Assembly (NCBI GenBank): GCA_963814435.1
Contig: CAWFCV010000035.1
Location: forward strand, 62,001 to 126,000
Length of the DNA: 64,000 nucleotides
From: JAEUPI01 sp963814435
GTDB taxonomy: Bacteria > Pseudomonadota > Gammaproteobacteria > Burkholderiales > Burkholderiaceae_C
Reading direction: 5' to 3'
A program made the translations under genes and the position numbers. Position 1 is the stretch's first letter. Each line of letters opens with the position of its first letter. Of the stretch, positions 1 to 8,893 are shown piece by piece. The notes below the pieces were generated by a model. The model saw only the letters and a list, made by a program, of their open reading frames with translations, did not search any database and was not told the DNA's origin.

Positions 1-1
1 G

Positions 2-1006
<1,005 letters not shown>

Positions 1007-1015
1007 GGAGGCGCG

Positions 1016-1537
1016 ATGCCCACCTGGCGCGACCATTTCGCCCTGCTCGCCCGCTACAACGTCTGGGCCACCGAGACGCTGTTGACGAAACACCTGCGAC
1101 CGCTGGGCGAGCTCGAGTACCGACGCGACGCGGGCCTGTTCTTCAAGAGCGTGCACGGCACGCTGAATCACCTGCGCGTGGCCGAGCAGCTGATCTGGTT
1201 CGAGCGCTTTGCCCGCGGCGTGTCACCGAAGCGCGCGCTCAACGAAGAGGTGGAGACGGATCGGGCGCGCCTGGCGGCCGCGCTGATCGAAGGCACGCGG
1301 GCCTGGCTGCCGCTGATCGCGTCGTGGGACGAGTCGCGCTTCGACGGCCGGCTGGACTACGTCACCACCAAGGGCGTGCCGACCTCGCTGCCGTTCTCGG
1401 CGACGCTGGCGCATGTGTTCAACCACGGCACGCACCATCGCGGGCAGATCACTGCCGCGCTCACGGCGATGGGCCATGATTGCCCCGAGCTCGACCTGGT
1501 GTGGATGCTGCAAGCCGAGGCCGCTGCGACAGCATGA
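1016..1537 (+). CDS. DinB-family putative metal-dependent hydrolase
   Basis: A 173-residue protein, nine bases after liuB, with a GGAGG ribosome site just before its ATG. It has the DinB/YfiT four-helix pattern: an N-terminal YNVWAT helix, a central histidine (VHGTLNHL near residue 47) and the C-terminal HVFNHGTHHRGQI motif, which together supply the three histidines that bind metal in this fold. DinB-type proteins are often thiol transferases or of unknown role; no substrate can be read here. It sits inside the leucine operon and its stop overlaps the next start (ATGA), so it is co-transcribed with liuB and liuC, but no link to leucine catabolism is established. Confidence 0.85.
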   Translation: MPTWRDHFALLARYNVWATETLLTKHLRPLGELEYRRDAGLFFKSVHGTLNHLRVAEQLIWFERFARGVSPKRALNEEVETDRARLAAALIEGTRAWLPLIASWDESRFDGRLDYVTTKGVPTSLPFSATLAHVFNHGTHHRGQITAALTAMGHDCPELDLVWMLQAEAAATA

Positions 1538-2316
1538 CCGCCACCCTCGACGTCACGCGCCAGGGCCCGGTGGCGCGTGTGTACCTGAACCGCCCCGACG
1601 TGCGCAACGCGTTCAACGACGCGGTGATCGCCGAGCTGACCGTGGCCTTTCGCGACCTGGGCGCCGACCCCGCGCTGCGCGCGATCGTGCTCGGCGGCCA
1701 CGGCAAGGCGTTCTGCGCCGGGGCCGATCTGAACTGGATGCGCACGATGGCCGGCTACTCGTGGGAGCAGAACCGCGCCGACGCGCAGGCGCTGGCCGAC
1801 ATGTTGTGGGCGGTGTACAGCTGCCCGTTGCCGGTGGTGGGCCGCGTGCACGGCGACTGCTACGCCGGCGGGCTCGGCCTGGCGGCGGCGTGCGACGTGC
1901 TGGTCGCGGTCGACGGGATCCAGTTCTGCCTCAGCGAGGCGCGGCTGGGGCTGCTGCCGGCGACGATCGGGCCCTATGTGGTGCGCGCACTCGGCGCCCA
2001 GGCGTCGCGCCGCTATTTCACGACCGCCGAGCGATTTGCGTCCGCCGAGGCCCATCGCCTCGGCTTCGTGCACGAACTGTGCAGCGCCGGCGAACTGGAC
2101 GACAAGGTGAATGCGGTCGTGCAGACGCTGCTGGCCAACGGCCCGGCGGCCGTGAAGGCCTGCAAGCGACTGGTGCAGGACGTCGCAGGTCAACCGCTGA
2201 CCGCCGAGCTGCGTGAAGACACGGCGCGCCGCATTGCCGACATCCGGGCCAGTGCCGAGGGGCGCGAAGGCGTGCAGGCGTTCCTGCAGAAAAGGAGCCC
2301 GTCATGGCTGCCGTGA
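1534..2316 (+). CDS. liuC: methylglutaconyl-CoA hydratase (enoyl-CoA hydratase/isomerase family)
   Basis: A 260-residue crotonase-fold protein that should hydrate 3-methylglutaconyl-CoA to HMG-CoA. The ATG at 1534 overlaps the previous stop and fits the family N-terminus (TATLDVTRQGPVARVYLNRP). Crotonase features are the first oxyanion segment GGHGKAFCAGADLNWM (about residues 50-65) and the second, VHGDCYAGGLGLAAACDV (about 107-124), followed by SEARLGLLPATIGPYV. The ADLNWM segment is characteristic of the LiuC group. It lies between liuB and liuD, which is the usual arrangement. Substrate is from context; a generic enoyl-CoA hydratase is the alternative. Confidence 0.86.
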   Translation: MTATLDVTRQGPVARVYLNRPDVRNAFNDAVIAELTVAFRDLGADPALRAIVLGGHGKAFCAGADLNWMRTMAGYSWEQNRADAQALADMLWAVYSCPLPVVGRVHGDCYAGGLGLAAACDVLVAVDGIQFCLSEARLGLLPATIGPYVVRALGAQASRRYFTTAERFASAEAHRLGFVHELCSAGELDDKVNAVVQTLLANGPAAVKACKRLVQDVAGQPLTAELREDTARRIADIRASAEGREGVQAFLQKRSPSWLP

Positions 2317-2927
2317 GCCTCGACACCACCCAACTGCTGGCGATTGCCGCGGCAATGGGCTGGGCCAGCGGCCTGCGCCTGTATGCGGTGGTGTTCATCA
2401 CCGGCATGGCCGGCTTTCTCGGCTGGGTGGCGCTGCCGCCGGGCCTGCACGTGCTGCAGAACCCGCTGGTGCTCGGCGCCTCGGGCGTGATGCTCGCCGT
2501 GGAGTTCTTTGCCGACAAGGTGCCCGGGCTCGACTCGCTGTGGGACGCAGTGCACACCTTCATCCGCGTGCCCGCCGGCATGGCGCTGGCCGCCGGCGTG
2601 TTCGGCGGTGATTCGGCCACCTGGGCGACGATCGCCGCGCTGATGGGCGGCGCGCTGGCGGCCACCGCGCACACCGCCAAGGCCACCGCACGCGCGGCGG
2701 CCAACACCTCGCCCGAACCGTTCTCCAACCTCGCGTTGTCGCTGGCCGGCGACGCCGCGGTGCCGGCGATGTTGTGGCTGTCGTGGACGCACCCGGTGTG
2801 GTTCTTCGTCGGGCTGGCGGTTTCGCTGGTCGTGATGGTCACGTTGACCATCGTGCTGTTCAGATTCCTGCGCGCCCTCGTTCGTCGCCTGACTCGACGC
2901 GGCGACACGGCGCCAGCCGGAGCATGA
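2304..2927 (+). CDS. DUF4126 family membrane protein
   Basis: A 207-residue hydrophobic protein whose start overlaps the end of liuC by 13 bases. The family features are the opening GWASGLRLYAVVFITG, a central EFFADKVPGLDSLWD segment and a C-terminal hydrophobic pair near residues 155-190. About five membrane helices are visible, ending in a basic cytoplasmic tail. DUF4126 proteins have no proven role. Translational coupling suggests expression with liuC, yet the 420-base repeat-rich gap that follows separates it from liuD. Confidence 0.8.
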   Translation: MAAVSLDTTQLLAIAAAMGWASGLRLYAVVFITGMAGFLGWVALPPGLHVLQNPLVLGASGVMLAVEFFADKVPGLDSLWDAVHTFIRVPAGMALAAGVFGGDSATWATIAALMGGALAATAHTAKATARAAANTSPEPFSNLALSLAGDAAVPAMLWLSWTHPVWFFVGLAVSLVVMVTLTIVLFRFLRALVRRLTRRGDTAPAGA

Positions 2928-2957
2928 AGTGAATCCTGCCGGTGATTGGTCAGCGTT

Positions 2958-3282
2958 CGGCCCGGTGCGGCCGTTCGCCTTGCGTGAGGCCGGACATTCG
3001 ACGAACGAGCGGGGGCGCAGCCACGGGCGGGCAACCGCCGGGGCTCATGCGTCCCTAAATCGCCCCGTCGGCCGCCCGCCCGCGGCTGCGCCCGAACCGC
3101 CGCGGCAGTCCACGCGCGCGCTACCTCCACACGGCGGCAATGCCATTGGCAACGCGGCGGGCCGAGGGCCGGGCGACGATTTAGGGACGCATGAGGAGTC
3201 CGGCCCTCGGCCTGCCGCGTTGCGTGCTCGGTCGTCGAAGGTCCGCATTCAAGCCGCAGACCGAATGCCCGCACCGGGCCGA
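2958..3282. repeat. Nested palindromic intergenic element with two hairpins and an inverted shared loop
   Basis: This fills the 422-base gap between DUF4126 and liuD. Outer arms 2958-2971 and 3269-3282 are exact complements (TCGGCCCGGTGCGG). Inside, 2992-3010 pairs with 3226-3244 (17 of 19). A left hairpin has arms 3013-3032 and 3074-3093 (19 of 20); a right hairpin has arms 3149-3172 and 3200-3223 (23 of 24). The loops carry the same 19-mer in opposite orientation: CTCATGCGTCCCTAAATCG at 3044-3062 and its complement at 3177-3195. No transposase is present, so it resembles a non-autonomous (MITE-like) mobile palindrome. Its family is not known to me. Confidence 0.75.
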
Positions 3283-3349
3283 TAGCAGCAGATCACTCGT
3301 CAAGACTTGATTCCTCGCGTGTGGCCCTGAAGGCATTGGAGCAACTGAG

Positions 3350-5374
3350 ATGTTCAGCAAGATCCTGATCGCCAACCGCGGCGAGATTGCCTGCCGTGTC
3401 GCGGCCACCGCGCGCCGGCTCGGCATTCGCACCGTCGCCGTCTATTCCGACGCCGACGCCAACGCCCGCCACGTGATGGCCTGCGACGAGGCGGTGCACA
3501 TCGGCGGCAACGCGCCGCGCGACAGCTACCTGCGTTGGGAGCGAATCGTCGAGGCCGCGCGCGCCACCGGCGCCGAAGCCGTGCATCCGGGCTACGGCTT
3601 TCTGTCGGAGAGCGAGGCCTTCGCCCAGGCCTGCGCCGATGCCGGCGTGGTGTTCATCGGCCCGCCGCCGTCGGCGATTGCTGCGATGGGCAGCAAGTCG
3701 GCCGCCAAGACGCTGATGCAAAAGGCCGGCGTGCCGCTGGTTCCCGGCTACCACGGTGACGACAACGACGCGGCACTGCTGGCGCGCGAGGCCGCCGCGA
3801 TGGGCTACCCCGTGCTCATCAAGGCCAGTGCCGGCGGTGGCGGCAAGGGCATGCGACGGGTCGACAAGCCCGAGGACTTCGCTGCCGCGCTGGCCTCGTG
3901 CCAGCGCGAGGCCAAGGCCAGCTTCGGCGACGACCATGTGCTGGTCGAACGCTACGTGACGCGGCCGCGTCACATCGAGATCCAGATCTTCGCCGACACG
4001 CAAGGGCAGTGCGTCTACCTGTTCGAGCGCGACTGCTCCGTGCAGCGCCGCCACCAGAAGGTGCTCGAGGAGGCTCCAGCTCCCGGCATGAGCGCTGCGC
4101 GCCGCGCCGAAATGGGCGCCGCCGCAGTGGCCGCGGCCCAGGCGGTGGGTTATGTCGGCGCCGGCACGGTCGAGTTCATCGCCGAGGAGCGCGACGACGG
4201 CGACATCGGCTTCTTCTTCATGGAGATGAACACGCGGCTGCAGGTCGAGCATCCGGTCACCGAGGCGATCACCGGGCTGGACCTGGTGGAGTGGCAGCTG
4301 CGGGTGGCGGCCGGCGAGCCGCTGCCGCGCAAGCAGCAGGATCTGAGAATCACCGGCCACGCGATCGAAGCGCGAATCTGCGCCGAAAACCCGGAATCGA
4401 ACTTCCTGCCCGCCACCGGCACGATGGGCACGTTGCGCTGGCCGGCACACGTGGCCTTCCAGCGCAACGCCGATGCCGAGCCGTTTCACGACGCGGCGCC
4501 GGTGCGGGTGGATTCGGGCGTGCGCGAGGGCGATGCGATCGCGCCGTACTACGACTCGATGATCGCCAAGCTGATCGTCTGGGGCGAGACCCGCGCGCAG
4601 GCGCTGGCGCGGCTGGACGCCGCGCTGCGCGACACGCACATCGTCGGCCTGCACACCAACGTGGCCTTCCTGCGCCGGGTGGTGGCCTCGCGCTCGTTCG
4701 CCACCGCCGACCTCGACACCGGGTTGATCGAGCGTGAAGCGGCCGTGCTGTTCAAGCAGCCGCCGCTGCCGCTCGAGCTGGCGGCCGCCGGCGTCGCGGC
4801 GCATGCGCTGGCTGGCGAGCATCGGCTCGAGACCGCCGACCCCTGGTCGCGGCGCGATGGCTTCCGGCTGCATGGCGGCGCGGCACGCCACTTCGACCTC
4901 GAGCACGACGGCACGCACCACACGGTCACGCTGGCGCGATTGCACGATGGCGGGCTGCGCCTGAGCAGCGGCGCGTCGGCCTGGCCGCTGGCGACGCGTG
5001 CGCTCGGTGGCGACACCTTCGACATCGCGCTGGGCGAGCGGCGGCTGCGGCTCCAGGTCTACGTGCAGGGTGAGCGCGTGGCGGTGTTCGCCCCCGAGGG
5101 CAGCATCGTTGTGCACGAGGTCGACGCCATCGCGCACGCCGGCGACACCGCCGGCGACGCCGGCAGCCTGGCGGCGCCGATGCCGGGCAAGGTGGTCGCC
5201 TACCTGGCCAAGGCCGGCGACAAGGTGGCGCGCGGCCAGGCGCTGGCGGTGATGGAGGCGATGAAGATGGAGCACACGATCCACGCGCCGCGCGACGGCG
5301 AGGTGGCCGAGGTGCTCTATGCGGTGGGCGACCAGGTGGCCGAAGGCGGCGAGCTGCTGCGTCTCAAGACCTGA
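3350..5374 (+). CDS. liuD: 3-methylcrotonyl-CoA carboxylase biotin-carboxylase/biotin-carrier (alpha) subunit
   Basis: A complete 674-residue subunit. The biotin carboxylase core starts at the ATG (MFSKILIANRGEIACRV), has the ATP-grasp glycine loop SAGGGGKGMR near residue 160 and the MEMNTRLQVEHPVTE active-site stretch near 295. A linker domain follows, and the biotinyl domain ends the protein with AVMEAMKMEH; the acceptor lysine is residue 639. It charges biotin with bicarbonate and ATP for the liuB subunit. The gene starts after the palindromic element, so it may have its own promoter. Length and order match MCC alpha; propionyl- or geranyl-CoA carboxylase are less likely given the neighbours. 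Confidence 0.93.
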   Translation: MFSKILIANRGEIACRVAATARRLGIRTVAVYSDADANARHVMACDEAVHIGGNAPRDSYLRWERIVEAARATGAEAVHPGYGFLSESEAFAQACADAGVVFIGPPPSAIAAMGSKSAAKTLMQKAGVPLVPGYHGDDNDAALLAREAAAMGYPVLIKASAGGGGKGMRRVDKPEDFAAALASCQREAKASFGDDHVLVERYVTRPRHIEIQIFADTQGQCVYLFERDCSVQRRHQKVLEEAPAPGMSAARRAEMGAAAVAAAQAVGYVGAGTVEFIAEERDDGDIGFFFMEMNTRLQVEHPVTEAITGLDLVEWQLRVAAGEPLPRKQQDLRITGHAIEARICAENPESNFLPATGTMGTLRWPAHVAFQRNADAEPFHDAAPVRVDSGVREGDAIAPYYDSMIAKLIVWGETRAQALARLDAALRDTHIVGLHTNVAFLRRVVASRSFATADLDTGLIEREAAVLFKQPPLPLELAAAGVAAHALAGEHRLETADPWSRRDGFRLHGGAARHFDLEHDGTHHTVTLARLHDGGLRLSSGASAWPLATRALGGDTFDIALGERRLRLQVYVQGERVAVFAPEGSIVVHEVDAIAHAGDTAGDAGSLAAPMPGKVVAYLAKAGDKVARGQALAVMEAMKMEHTIHAPRDGEVAEVLYAVGDQVAEGGELLRLKT

Positions 5375-5413
5375 CCCGTGCCGCCGACCCGTCGCGCGTG
5401 TGGCGCGCCGCGA

Positions 5414-5767
5414 CTACGACATCAAACGATCGAACCAGGTGCGCGGGGCGCTGGGCGCAGTCGCCTGCGGCGGCATCGGCCGCGAGGCGCCGAAGCCCGA
5501 GCTGCCGGCGAACTGCGAGTCGCCGACCGCGATCGTCGAGGCCGACTCGATGGCAGACGCGGGCGCCGCGTCGGCAGCGCGATACTGCTGCGCCAGCCGC
5601 GCCAGCTCGTGGTCGCGATGGGCGTCGCACACCAGCAGCACGTCGCGCGCGTAGACACCGTGTTTGAGCATCTTGGCCACGTCGATGCCGTGGCCCAGCT
5701 CGCGCAGCAGCACGAAGTGCATGCGCGTGGCGATCTGCAGGCGGTTGGGTCGGGTGGGGCTGACCAT
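5414..5767 (-). CDS. Conserved-looking small protein of unknown function
   Basis: A 117-residue frame on the minus strand between liuD and liuE. The ATG at 5767 is chosen because the sequence from there (MVSPTRPNRLQIATRMHF) is the first part without low-complexity arginine runs. The centre, about residues 12-60, is rich in helix-forming residues (LLRELGHGIDVAKML, DAHRDHELARLAQQYR) and looks like a genuine fold, while the tail is proline/alanine-rich. It is convergent with liuD and divergent from liuE. I recognise no domain and assign no function. An accidental GC-rich frame is possible but the composition of the core argues against it. Confidence 0.55.
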   Translation of the reverse strand: MVSPTRPNRLQIATRMHFVLLRELGHGIDVAKMLKHGVYARDVLLVCDAHRDHELARLAQQYRAADAAPASAIESASTIAVGDSQFAGSSGFGASRPMPPQATAPSAPRTWFDRLMS

Positions 5768-5906
5768 GGCACGATCCGGTTGGCGAGTCCGATTGTGCCG
5801 GGCGCCGCGCGCGAGACCATCCCCGGAATGCATGCATGGACCGGTCGCAGCGCACGTTCGCGCCTCGCCGCTATAGTCGAACGCATCGCCCGATGAGCAT
5901 TTCGTC

Positions 5907-6824
5907 ATGATTCCCAACCGAGTGAGCCTGGTCGAGGTTGGCCCGCGCGACGGCCTGCAGAACGAAAAGCAGCCGGTCGCCACCGCGCAGAAGGTGGCGC
6001 TGGTTCAGCGCCTGTCCGATGCCGGCCTGCGCGAGATCGAGGTCACCAGCTTCGTCAGCCCCAAGTGGGTGCCGCAGATGGCCGACAACGCGGCCGTGAT
6101 GGCCGCGATCGCGAGGGTGCCGGGTGTGCGCTACTCGGTGCTGACGCCGAACCTCAAGGGGCTGCAGGCGGCGCTGCCGACACGTCCCGACGAGATCGTC
6201 GTCTTCGGCGCCGCCACCGAAGCCTTCAGTCAGCGCAACATCAACTGCTCGATCGCCGAGAGCATCGAGCGCTTCGCCCCGGTGGTGAGCGCCGCGCTCG
6301 CGGCCGGCGTGAAGGTGCGCGCCGCGGTGTCGTGTGCGCTCGGCTGCCCGTACCAGGGCGAGGTCTCGGCCGACGAGGTGGAGCAAGTCGTGCGTCTGCT
6401 GAAGGAGATCGGCGTGCAGCACTGCGGCATCGCCGACACCATTGGCGTCGGCACGCCGCACAAGGTGCAGCGGGCGATGGAGCGCGCGCTGAAGCATTTT
6501 CCGCTGGCCGAGGTGAGCGGGCATTTCCACGACACCTACGGCCAGGCGCTGGCCAACATCTACGCCTGCCTGGAGATGGGCCTGCACACTTTCGACGCCA
6601 GCGTGGCGGGATTGGGCGGCTGCCCGTATGCCAAAGGCGCCACCGGCAACGTGGCCACCGAGGACGTGGTGTTCATGCTCGACGGCCTGGGTATCCACAC
6701 CGGGGTCGACATCGATCGGCTGGTGGATGCCGGTGCCTTCATCTCCGAACAGCTCGGCCGTGCGCCGGTGTCGCGTGTCGGTCGGGCGCTGCTGGCCAAG
6801 CGCGGCAAGGCCTTGCTGCCGTGA
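5907..6824 (+). CDS. liuE: Hydroxymethylglutaryl-CoA lyase
   Basis: A 305-residue TIM-barrel enzyme of the HMGL-like family that splits HMG-CoA into acetoacetate and acetyl-CoA, the last leucine step. Seen are VEVGPRDGLQNEK (residues 9-21, with the catalytic Arg-Asp), the FVSPKWVPQMAD segment, SGHFHDTYG (metal-binding His-x-His pattern) and the C-terminal cysteine loop GLGGCPYAKGATGNVATEDV with the catalytic cysteine. All are intact. A TATAGT hexamer at 5872-5877 could be its -10 box, which would separate it from liuD. The downstream GTG overlaps its stop. Confidence 0.93.
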   Translation: MIPNRVSLVEVGPRDGLQNEKQPVATAQKVALVQRLSDAGLREIEVTSFVSPKWVPQMADNAAVMAAIARVPGVRYSVLTPNLKGLQAALPTRPDEIVVFGAATEAFSQRNINCSIAESIERFAPVVSAALAAGVKVRAAVSCALGCPYQGEVSADEVEQVVRLLKEIGVQHCGIADTIGVGTPHKVQRAMERALKHFPLAEVSGHFHDTYGQALANIYACLEMGLHTFDASVAGLGGCPYAKGATGNVATEDVVFMLDGLGIHTGVDIDRLVDAGAFISEQLGRAPVSRVGRALLAKRGKALLP

Positions 6825-7312
6825 TCGCCGCTAGCGATCGGCCGGCGGGGTTCCAGCGGGTCGCGCGGGCGTTGAGCGCGCTGTCGCATCCGCATGCTCC
6901 GGTCTGGCTCGACGTGGCCGCGCGCACCTCGCAGGAGGCCGCCGACGCGCTCGGCGTGGCCGTGGGGCAGATCGCCAAGAGCGTGGTGTTCCGGCGCCGC
7001 GAAGACGACCAGGCGGTGCTGGTCATCGCCTCGGGCGACCGCCGCGTCGATGAAAGGAAGGTCGGCGCGATCACCGGCGCGCTGGCGCGCGCCGATGCCG
7101 AATTCGTCAAGACGCGCACCGGTTTCGCGATCGGCGGCGTGGCGCCGATCGCGCACGCCGAGCCGCCGCTGACGCTGATCGACCGCGAGCTGTTTCGCTT
7201 CGCCGAGATCTGGGCCGCGGCCGGACATCCGAACGGCGTGTTTCGGCTGGCACCGGCCGAGCTCGAACGCTACACCGGCGCGCCGGTGGCCGATGTGGTG
7301 GTGTCGCCGTGA
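6821..7312 (+). CDS. YbaK/EbsC-type aminoacyl-tRNA deacylase
   Basis: A 163-residue protein starting with GTG that overlaps the liuE stop. It fits the YbaK/ProX fold: TSQEAADALGVAVGQIAKSVVF (the conserved KS lysine near residue 47), the central LVIASGDRRVDERKV strand-turn, and TGFAIGGVAPIAH, the glycine motif that lines the active site. Such proteins hydrolyse mischarged tRNA, commonly Cys- or Ala-tRNAPro. The protein is a free-standing editing domain. Its tie to leucine breakdown is only positional and such neighbours are frequent in Burkholderiales. Confidence 0.88.
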   Translation: MIAASDRPAGFQRVARALSALSHPHAPVWLDVAARTSQEAADALGVAVGQIAKSVVFRRREDDQAVLVIASGDRRVDERKVGAITGALARADAEFVKTRTGFAIGGVAPIAHAEPPLTLIDRELFRFAEIWAAAGHPNGVFRLAPAELERYTGAPVADVVVSP

Positions 7313-7542
7313 GTCCGGCGCAGCCGCCGGGCGGGGTGCCGTCGCCGTGCATCGACGTCTGCCGCATGGACCCGCGCAGCGGGCTTTGCGAGGGCTGCCA
7401 ACGCACGATCGACGAGATCGCCGCCTGGGGCACGCTGGACGACGTCGGCAAGGCCGCCATCTGGCAGCGCATCGAGCTGCGCCGCGCGCAAGGGCGTGGG
7501 CCGGTCGCGGCCACTGTGTCATTGCAAGCGAGGAATCGATGA
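7309..7542 (+). CDS. DUF1289 small cysteine-motif protein
   Basis: A 77-residue protein with a GTG start overlapping the previous stop by four bases. The N-terminal half has the family pattern SPCIDVCRMDPRSGLCEGCQRT, shown here in parts as CIDVC and LCEGC, four cysteines suited to binding a metal such as zinc or an Fe-S cluster. It is followed by the WGTLDDVGKAAIWQRI helix typical of the family. Function is unknown. Stop and start overlap again with the isomerase downstream, so 6821-8177 is one translationally coupled set. Confidence 0.85.
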   Translation: MSPAQPPGGVPSPCIDVCRMDPRSGLCEGCQRTIDEIAAWGTLDDVGKAAIWQRIELRRAQGRGPVAATVSLQARNR

Positions 7543-8177
7543 AACGCATCGTGTTCTGGTTCGACGTGATCTCGCCGTTCGCGTACCTGGCGTTCGAGCG
7601 CCTGCCGCAGGCGCTGGAGGGCTGCAGCTACGAGGTGCAGTACCGGCCGGTGCTGTTTGCCGGCCTGCTCAACCACTGGGGCCAGAAAGGGCCGGCCGAG
7701 GTCGAGCCCAAGCGCGCCTGGACCTTCCGCCATGTCGCCTGGCTGGCGCATCAACACCAGATCCCGATGCAGACACCGACGTTGCATCCGTTCAGTCCGC
7801 TGGCGCTGCTGCGGCTGGCGCTGGCCGCCTGCGAGGCCGGCGACACGCCCAACCGCCGCGTGGTGGAACTGCTGATGCACCACGTCTGGCGCGGCGGTGG
7901 CGATGCGAACGACGCGAGCCGGCTGGTCGCGCTCACCGAGGCGGTGGCGCCGGTGCGCGATCCGCGCGGCGAGGAAGTGAAGGCGCAGCTTCGTACGCTC
8001 ACCGAGCAGGCCGTCGCCGAAGGGGTGTTCGGCGTGCCGACGTTCGAGCTCGATCGGCGCCAGTTCTGGGGCCTCGACGCGCTGCCGATGCTGCGTGCCG
8101 CGTTGCAGGGCGAGGCGTGGTTCGCCGGGCCCGATTGGCAGGCGGCGGGTCAGCCGCGTGCGGGCGTCACGCGCTGA
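7539..8177 (+). CDS. 2-hydroxychromene-2-carboxylate isomerase family (DsbA-fold, glutathione-type) protein
   Basis: A 212-residue thioredoxin/DsbA-fold protein. The start ATG at 7539 gives the family opening MKRIVFWFDVISPFAYLAF, where the serine replaces the DsbA cysteine and would activate glutathione. The helical insert has LHPFSPLALLRLALA, and the C-terminal part has the cis-proline motif VFGVPTFELD followed by FWGLDALPML. These match the HCCA isomerase/kappa-class GST family, originally from naphthalene breakdown but present in many bacteria lacking that route. The true substrate is unknown. It is the last gene of the coupled group; the next gene is convergent. Confidence 0.85.
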   Translation: MKRIVFWFDVISPFAYLAFERLPQALEGCSYEVQYRPVLFAGLLNHWGQKGPAEVEPKRAWTFRHVAWLAHQHQIPMQTPTLHPFSPLALLRLALAACEAGDTPNRRVVELLMHHVWRGGGDANDASRLVALTEAVAPVRDPRGEEVKAQLRTLTEQAVAEGVFGVPTFELDRRQFWGLDALPMLRAALQGEAWFAGPDWQAAGQPRAGVTR

Positions 8178-8182
8178 CGCAC

Positions 8183-8893
8183 TCAGGCCTGCAAGCGCCC
8201 GGGATCCGTGGTCGCGGCCGCCGGCCGCCACGCCGCGCGCAGGCGCGGCAGGTGCGCGGCCAGCACGCAGCCGGTCCAGCACAGCCAGGCCGACCACAGC
8301 GTGTGGCTCGGATAGTGCGCGCCGCGCGCCAGTTGTGCCCAACCGAAGGCGATGCCGACCACGCAGACGACGGCCAGCCACCGGCGCGCCAGTTGCGGCC
8401 GGCTGTGGCGCCAGCCGAAGTAGCCGGCGAAGTACGCGAAAGCCGCGACCGCGTGGCCCGACGGAAAGCAGTGGCCGGGGCCGCCGTCGCTGCGGCCCCA
8501 TTGCCAATGCGGCACGTAGGCCGCGATGCCGCCGAATTCGGTCAGGTCCCACGGGCAGCTGCTGAGGGTGGCCCGTTTGATCGCCGGCACCAGCATCGCG
8601 CAGGCCAGCGTCATCGCCAGCCAGTACCAGCGCGCACGCCGAGGCGGGCCTGCCAGCAGTGGCTGGATGGCGTCGGCCAGCATCAGCGCCAGCAGCAGCC
8701 AGGCCAGCCAGCGCCCGCCCTGGTGCAACACGCTGCTGGTCAGCCACGCGTCGCGCCAGGCAAAGCCACTGGCGTTGCCGTAGGCCCGCACGAACGCCAG
8801 GTCCCAGCCGGCCAAGTCCCAGACCAGCAGCGCGACGAACGCCACGCCGGTGACGAGCGCGTCGCGGGTGATCTGGCGCCGCGTCGCGTTCAT
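8183..8893 (-). CDS. PAP2-family membrane phosphatase (lipid A or lipid phosphatase type)
   Basis: A 236-residue integral membrane protein with about six helices. PAP2 motifs are seen: KRATLSSCPWDL, CFPSGHAVAAFAY and GAHYPSHTLWSAW (about residues 110-210). The last one has the His-Tyr-Pro-Ser-His pattern of the lipid A phosphatase branch rather than the canonical SRxxxxxH. It overlaps the end of the phosphoethanolamine transferase by four bases, so both are made from one transcript. A likely job is removal of phosphate from lipid A or undecaprenyl pyrophosphate at the outer face of the inner membrane, creating or recycling substrate for its partner. The exact lipid is inferred. Confidence 0.88.
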   Translation of the reverse strand: MNATRRQITRDALVTGVAFVALLVWDLAGWDLAFVRAYGNASGFAWRDAWLTSSVLHQGGRWLAWLLLALMLADAIQPLLAGPPRRARWYWLAMTLACAMLVPAIKRATLSSCPWDLTEFGGIAAYVPHWQWGRSDGGPGHCFPSGHAVAAFAYFAGYFGWRHSRPQLARRWLAVVCVVGIAFGWAQLARGAHYPSHTLWSAWLCWTGCVLAAHLPRLRAAWRPAAATTDPGRLQA

